The notes under the pieces are model-generated. The model had not been told where the DNA came from. It did no database searches and worked only from the letters and a program-made list of their open reading frames with translations. Both the position numbers and the translations under genes were made by a program. Positions 6,809 through 9,939 of a DNA stretch of 9,939 nucleotides are shown here, piece after piece. The stretch is from Marinobacter sp. (GTDB taxonomy: Bacteria > Pseudomonadota > Gammaproteobacteria > Pseudomonadales > Oleiphilaceae): the NCBI GenBank assembly GCA_017643965.1, contig JAEPMM010000089.1, forward strand, positions 1-9,939. The letters are read 5' to 3'. Within the stretch, counting starts at the first letter, position 1. Each line of letters begins with the position of its first letter.

Positions 6809-6901
6809 GGTCGGGGTGCGGGGTACTTTCTTCCGGGAAACCGGAACTCGCTTCGCTCAGACACCCGGCTTTCCCTGCAGAAAGCACCCCACACCCCAAC
6901 C
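6809..6901. repeat. Palindromic intergenic repeat, copy C (same core, different arms)
   Basis: The left arm (6809-6844) and right arm (6865-6901) are inverted repeats of about 36 nt with six mismatches and one single-base gap. The 20-nt spacer (6845-6864) on the minus strand contains TGTCTGAGCGAAGCGAGTT, identical over 19 nt to the core of copy A at 3432-3450. The arms (GGGGTGCGGGGTACTTTC...) have no similarity to the arms of copies A and B. No T runs flank the inner stem, so a terminator role is less likely than for the other two. Confidence 0.8.
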
Positions 6902-7057
6902 TTTTGCACATTTTCCGTTTACCCAAAAACACAGCTTGAAAACCTAAAGCTTTGGCATGATCGGGGCCTATGGTTGTTTGTCCTCTCCGCCCCCGGAACG
7001 AGCCTAACTCGCCATATCTTTCTCTTTTCTTCTCGGAAACAACCGCTTTCGTTCAAT
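6902..7057. other. Intergenic stretch between the two palindromic repeats
   Basis: I see no coding frame, RNA fold or promoter that I would defend in these 156 bp. It is more AT-rich than the flanking genes. Confidence 0.5.
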
Positions 7058-7151
7058 GGGCAGGGGGTGGAGGTCTTTTTTAAAAACGTCGCCTGTCTGA
7101 GCAAAGCGAGTTTAAGCGACGATTTTTCAAAAAGACCTCCCCCCCCTGCCC
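7058..7151. repeat. Palindromic intergenic repeat, copy B (probable alkB terminator)
   Basis: Arms of 35 and 36 nt (7058-7092, 7116-7151) are near-perfect inverted copies around a 23-nt spacer, which is the same as in copy A except for one base (GAGCAAAGCGAG instead of GAGCGAAGCGAG). The arms match copy A from the inner stem through GTCTTTTT, then diverge at the outer end while staying self-complementary. It begins 17 bp past the alkB stop codon. The inner GC stem flanked by A and T runs could terminate on both strands. Confidence 0.85.
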
Positions 7152-7168
7152 TTGCACCAAACTAAGGG

Positions 7169-8308
7169 TCAAGAAGCCAGTTGATGCTCCTCTCCCCGAT
7201 AATAAGCCTCCACCCGAGGGTTCATAACGCGCTTCCACAGGGGCGGCACCATGGCCAGGACGATCATGGCGGAGTAGCCGGCTGGCAGCTGCGGGGCGAT
7301 GTCGTGATGGCGCAGCACCTGGTAGCGGCGCTTGGCGAAAGCGTGGTGATCGCTGTGGCGCTGGAGCTGGAACAGGAACACGTTGGTGAGGAAGTAATTG
7401 GAGTTCCAGCTGTGCTCAGGGGTGGTGCGCTCATAGCGGCCGTTGTCCAGCTTGCGGCGGTGCAGGCCGTAATGCTCAAGGTAGTTGACGATCTCCAGCA
7501 GGGTGAAGGCGAAGAAGCTCTGGCCGAGGAAGAAGGCGGCGCCGAGCCAGCCGAAGGCCAGGGTGAAGCCAATACCTACCAGGGCGCTGATGCTGTACCA
7601 CCAGATCAGCTCGTTGAGCCAGCTCAGGGCTTTGTGGCCCTTGCGCTGCAGGCGCTGGGCCTCGAGCTTCCAGGCGTTGAGGAAGTTGCGCACGTAGGCC
7701 TGGGGCAGGAACTGGTACAGCGACTGGTTGTAGCGCGACGACGACGCATCTTCCGGGGTGGACACGTGCACGTGGTGGCCACGCAGGTGCTCCACTTTGA
7801 AGCCGGCGTAGCAGACCAGTGACAACAGGAAGCCACCGGCCCAGGTTTCCAGGCGGCCGTCCTTATGGATGAGCTCGTGGGCGACGTTGATGCCCAGACC
7901 CCCGACGATGCCGATGGACACTACCCATCCCAGACCGCCCGCCACGCTGAAAATGCCGGAGGCCAGCGTAGTCATGCCCCACACCAGAAGAACCGCAAAG
8001 GCGGCAACCCAGCCCAGGGTGATCACGCGGTAGAAGGCTTCGCTGTTCATTACCGGCACGTCGGTTTGCTCATCCGGGTTCAGGGAATCCTTGCCCAGCA
8101 GCATGTCGAGCACCGGAATGATGCCGAACACCACCACCGGCACGCCCCAGGCAAACACGTTCACCAGATCGGTGGCCTGGCCCGCGGCCAGAAGCAGCGG
8201 TGGCAGTATCAGCGGCACCATGGCAATGAGGTAGCTGTACTTTTTCAGGGTAAGCAGCACCTTGCGGCGTGCACTTTCACTGTTGAAGCCGATGGATCGG
8301 GTACTCAT
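7169..8308 (-). CDS. alkB: Alkane 1-monooxygenase (AlkB), inner-membrane diiron hydroxylase
   Basis: Oxidises n-alkanes to 1-alkanols at the cytoplasmic face of the inner membrane, using electrons from rubredoxin and rubredoxin reductase, neither of which is encoded here. The protein has 379 residues, close to the usual 380-410, with about six membrane segments. The histidine motifs are complete: HELIH (144-148), EHLRGHHVH (H174, H178, H179, H181), NYLEHYGLH (H279, H283) and LQRHSDHHA (H318, H321, H322). The signature RYERTTPEHSWNSN is also present. From a recalled sequence of P. putida GPo1 AlkB, aligned on the P-x-L-D motif, the chain-length gate W55 corresponds to valine 60 here. The start is ATG 8308-8306 with GAGG 9 nt upstream. 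It is transcribed away from a GntR regulator, as known for Alcanivorax alkB2, with an operator-like palindrome on its promoter. Confidence 0.97.
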   Translation of the reverse strand: MSTRSIGFNSESARRKVLLTLKKYSYLIAMVPLILPPLLLAAGQATDLVNVFAWGVPVVVFGIIPVLDMLLGKDSLNPDEQTDVPVMNSEAFYRVITLGWVAAFAVLLVWGMTTLASGIFSVAGGLGWVVSIGIVGGLGINVAHELIHKDGRLETWAGGFLLSLVCYAGFKVEHLRGHHVHVSTPEDASSSRYNQSLYQFLPQAYVRNFLNAWKLEAQRLQRKGHKALSWLNELIWWYSISALVGIGFTLAFGWLGAAFFLGQSFFAFTLLEIVNYLEHYGLHRRKLDNGRYERTTPEHSWNSNYFLTNVFLFQLQRHSDHHAFAKRRYQVLRHHDIAPQLPAGYSAMIVLAMVPPLWKRVMNPRVEAYYRGEEHQLAS

Positions 8309-8347
8309 GGGGTGAACCTCGCTTGATTTCCCGTTGTGCTTTTTCTA

Positions 8348-8377
8348 ATTATTGTCCTACAATATAGCAGTCGTCAA
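8348..8377 (-). promoter_or_regulatory. Predicted alkB promoter
   Basis: On the minus strand TTGACG (8377-8372, 5 of 6) and AATAAT (8353-8348, 5 of 6) are separated by 18 bp, giving a start near 8341 and a leader of about 33 nt. This is the best sigma-70-like promoter in the window. Confidence 0.6.
8350..8364. promoter_or_regulatory. FadR/FCD-type operator between alkB and its regulator
   Basis: TATTGT-CCT-ACAATA is a perfect 15-bp inverted repeat. Its core TTGTCCTACAA fits TNGTNNNACNA, the operator form known for the FadR/FCD branch of GntR regulators. It overlaps the alkB -10 box and the spacer, so a bound protein would block RNA polymerase. The regulator gene 8480-9217 is the obvious candidate; this is inferred from adjacency and family. 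Confidence 0.65.
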
Positions 8378-8479
8378 TTAATTTGATCATTTTTTTCATT
8401 GCCGAAACAAAAATGCGACATGGATCAATACTTTGAAACTTTTCCCGAATCTCTCCTTTTGCGAGGCTGTGGTAGACTC

Positions 8480-9217
8480 ATGAGCGATACACCCATGGAT
8501 AGCGGCCCCTCGCCCTCTGCTGCGGGCCGGCTGAAACACTCGGTTCAGAGAGCCATTATGGATTTTCAGGTTCCCAACACCCTCGCGGAACAGATCGCGA
8601 ATTACCTTGCCGAACGCATCATGACGGGCCGGATCCGGCCCGGTGAGCGCATTCACGAGGCCACCACGGCCACGGAGCTGAAAGTGAGCCGCGCTTCCGT
8701 CAAGGAGGCCCTGTACACCCTGGAGCGGTGGCACCTGGTTGAAATCACTCCGCGCAAAGGCGCGTCGGCCTCAAAGCTGGACCAGGCCCACGCCTCGGAG
8801 CTGTATGACGTCTACATGCACTTGCTGATGATGCTGGCGGCTCGGGTCAGTGAGCGCTGGCAGGAGAAAGACAAACAGCCGATGGTGGACGTCACCCGCA
8901 AGGTGATCGAGCAGATGAACGAGCCCTCCGCCAACATCACCGCGATTGTCGAAGCCAGCTTTGAAGTGATGGAGGTGTGCTGCGAGGTGGTGGGCAACCC
9001 GTATCTCACCGAGGCCCTGTCCAATTTCAAACCGGCGGTCAGCCGCGCCTATTACCTGAGCGCCGAGCGTTACCGCCAGGGCCTGGACCAGACCAGCCAG
9101 TTCTTTACCCAGCTGCCACAGGCGGTTCTGGCGCGGGACTCGGAGCGGGCCCAGGCGCTGATCCGGGAATTTGCCGAACATCAGAAAGCCCTGATTCTGC
9201 AGGCTCTGGCCTCCTGA
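8480..9217 (+). CDS. GntR-family (FadR/FCD-type) regulator, probably of alkB
   Basis: A 245-residue regulator. The winged helix lies at about residues 33-95 (LAEQIANYLAERIMTGRIRPGERI, recognition segment LKVSRASVKEALYTLER, wing EITPRKGASAS). The C-terminal helical ligand domain (about 100-240) aligns with FCD domains, but most metal ligands are missing: where the family has D-x3-H before AAGN, this protein has S and M (ASFEVMEVCCEVVGN), and the third ligand is about at a leucine. Only the last histidine (AEHQKAL) remains. A hydrophobic ligand such as a fatty acid or acyl-CoA is therefore conceivable, but unproven. I chose ATG 8480, with GAGG 13 nt upstream. ATG 8495 is also possible; the frame is open farther upstream, but ATG 8420 has no ribosome site. 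Its promoter was not resolved; the operator at 8350-8364 is close enough to allow autoregulation. Confidence 0.9.
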   Translation: MSDTPMDSGPSPSAAGRLKHSVQRAIMDFQVPNTLAEQIANYLAERIMTGRIRPGERIHEATTATELKVSRASVKEALYTLERWHLVEITPRKGASASKLDQAHASELYDVYMHLLMMLAARVSERWQEKDKQPMVDVTRKVIEQMNEPSANITAIVEASFEVMEVCCEVVGNPYLTEALSNFKPAVSRAYYLSAERYRQGLDQTSQFFTQLPQAVLARDSERAQALIREFAEHQKALILQALAS

Positions 9218-9245
9218 CACCGGATTCAGGCAGGCCAGGCCGTGT

Positions 9246-9261
9246 TGTGACTCACCTCACA
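9246..9261 (+). promoter_or_regulatory. CRP/Vfr-type binding site
   Basis: TGTGA-CTCACC-TCACA has both perfect CRP half-sites at the right 6-bp spacing. The centre at 9253.5 is 41.5 bp upstream of a start near 9295 predicted from the -10 candidate TATCGT (9283-9288), the class II activator position. It would serve the gene starting at 9400. Confidence 0.6.
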
Positions 9262-9282
9262 GACCTTCTGCACATTCCCGCC

Positions 9283-9288
9283 TATCGT
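9283..9288 (+). promoter_or_regulatory. -10 candidate for the secreted-protein gene
   Basis: TATCGT matches TATAAT at 4 of 6 positions and lies where a class II CRP-dependent -10 should be. It implies a leader of about 105 nt. A competing promoter closer to the gene (TTGTCC at 9331-9336 with AATATT 16 bp on) cannot be excluded. Confidence 0.35.
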
Positions 9289-9360
9289 AACAACGTGTAA
9301 CCAGATCACATGGATGCTGCACCGGTTATGTTGTCCCCTGCGGCCATAAAACAATATTCA

Positions 9361-9379
9361 GGCCGGCGCCTGGCCGGCC
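9361..9379 (+). other. GC-rich hairpin in the leader of the secreted-protein gene
   Basis: GGCCGGC-GCCTG-GCCGGCC is a perfect 7-bp stem ending 20 nt before the start codon. No T run follows. It could affect translation start or be only local GC-rich structure. Confidence 0.4.
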
Positions 9380-9399
9380 CAGATGATTCCGGGGCCACC

Positions 9400-9939
9400 A
9401 TGACCAACGAACTCCCCCGCTCTGCCAAACGATACACCCGTTGTCACCCGCGCTCATGGCCGGCGGCCGCCGCTGCCCTGCTGGCTGCCTTACCCGTCAG
9501 TGCCGATTTCCGCCCCCTGGATGATCGCGACATGGGGCACATCACCGGTCAGGCCGGGGTCACCATCGAGCTGGAAACCAAACTGGATATCGGCAGGCTG
9601 AGCTGGCGTGACGAAGGCACGCTGAGCGTGAACGACCTCAGTCTGTCCGGCCACGACGGTTCGGTGCTGGACAACCTGCAGATCACACTGGACATCGCCG
9701 GCGACGGCGAAGTGCTGGAGCACGGTTTCTCGGAAATTGCCCGCCGCGCCAATGCCGGCCTGCTGGACGCGAGCGACCCGGATGTGGCCGATGCCCTGGC
9801 CCGCTATTCCGTGGCCGGTGAATTCGGCAAACAGTTCAACAGTGGCGACCTGGTGATCCACCTGGGGGCCGTCAATACCGGCGACCCCACCAGCCTTGAC
9901 GATTACCTGAAGGCGATCGACTTCCAGCTGGAGGTGGGC
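9400..9939 (+). CDS. Secreted DUF6160-like protein, 3'-truncated by window edge
   Basis: The frame from ATG 9400 is open for 180 codons to the end of the window, so the gene continues beyond it. The N-terminus has a long basic n-region (MTNELPRSAKRYTRCHPRSW), an alanine/leucine core and a likely cut after PVSA (residue 34), so export is expected. The mature protein starts DFRPLDDRDMGHITGQAGVTIELETKLDIG. The D-x-M-x-x-ITGQAGVTIEL pattern is the hallmark I associate with DUF6160 and related FilF/pilus-system-annotated surface proteins, whose function is unknown. The rest is rich in short beta-strand-like repeats (LSVNDLSLSGHDG, LQITLDIAGDGE, LVIHLGAVNTG), as in an outer-membrane or surface protein. 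A perfect CRP/Vfr half-site pair lies 139 bp upstream. The ribosome site is weak (CCGGGG). The opposite-strand reading frame here is a shadow. Confidence 0.8.
   Translation, partial: MTNELPRSAKRYTRCHPRSWPAAAAALLAALPVSADFRPLDDRDMGHITGQAGVTIELETKLDIGRLSWRDEGTLSVNDLSLSGHDGSVLDNLQITLDIAGDGEVLEHGFSEIARRANAGLLDASDPDVADALARYSVAGEFGKQFNSGDLVIHLGAVNTGDPTSLDDYLKAIDFQLEVG

Noticed and set aside
6670..6909. Minus-strand frame containing RVSERSEFRF
   Set aside because: It is produced by the repeat core of copy C and runs through the intrinsic terminator.
7181..7822. Plus-strand reading frame opposite alkB
   Set aside because: Shadow of alkB; low-complexity V/A/E/G product without motifs.
8399..8479. Upstream extension of the alkB regulator
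   Set aside because: The added residues have no counterpart in GntR proteins and the TTG at 8399 and ATG at 8420 lack ribosome sites.
9296..9310. Second CRP-like site TGTAA-N5-TCACA
   Set aside because: The half-site spacing is 5 instead of 6 and one half is imperfect; it would also lie downstream of the predicted start.
1..9939. CRISPR arrays, tRNA or rRNA genes, insertion sequences, prophage or toxin-antitoxin genes
   Set aside because: I found no regularly spaced repeats, no cloverleaf-like sequence and no transposase, integrase or toxin motif in any frame.

Overview
The window looks like part of a GC-rich, oil-degrading marine gammaproteobacterial chromosome. A Marinobacter-type genome is my best guess. 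The signs are an AlkB alkane hydroxylase with a divergent GntR regulator, a human/Pseudomonas-type glyoxalase I, a Rsm/Csr-type GGA-rich small RNA with a GacA-box-like element, a perfect CRP/Vfr half-site pair, and dispersed palindromic intergenic repeats. The genus is an inference, since no rRNA or marker gene is present.

Layout. Bases 1-3372 are the 3' part of a biotin-dependent urea (or guanidine) carboxylase, followed by a palindromic repeat that can act as a terminator (3403-3481) and a GntR/FCD regulator (3532-4254). The 430-bp gap after that gene is not empty. It holds a complete small-RNA unit: an upstream palindromic activator box, a -10 box, about 200 nt of RNA with seven hairpins that each show GGA in the loop, and a terminator (4303-4575). 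This is the architecture of the RsmY/RsmZ/CsrB/CsrC antagonists of the translational regulator RsmA/CsrA. Next come a small secreted helix-hairpin-helix protein of the ComEA type (4687-4956) and an EamA/DMT-family permease (5065-6033). The permease converges on glyoxalase I (6048-6596, minus).

The 570-bp gap between glyoxalase and alkB carries a minus-strand intrinsic terminator (6691-6731), a small hairpin (6757-6775) and two long palindromic repeats (6809-6901, 7058-7151). AlkB (7169-8308, minus) is transcribed away from a FadR/FCD-type regulator (8480-9217, plus). The spacer between them has a 15-bp palindrome of the TNGTNNNACNA type lying on the predicted alkB promoter, which suggests direct control of alkB by that regulator. 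The window ends inside a gene for a secreted protein (from 9400, open to the end) that resembles DUF6160-type proteins. Its upstream region has a class-II-like CRP/Vfr promoter.

How it fits together. There are three metabolic themes: nitrogen release from urea or guanidine, terminal alkane oxidation with dedicated regulation, and methylglyoxal detoxification. There are also two global regulatory inputs, a Gac/Rsm-type small RNA and a CRP/Vfr-type site. The most notable unexplained structure is a family of three palindromes that share a 19-nt central core (one copy with a single change) but have two unrelated kinds of arms.
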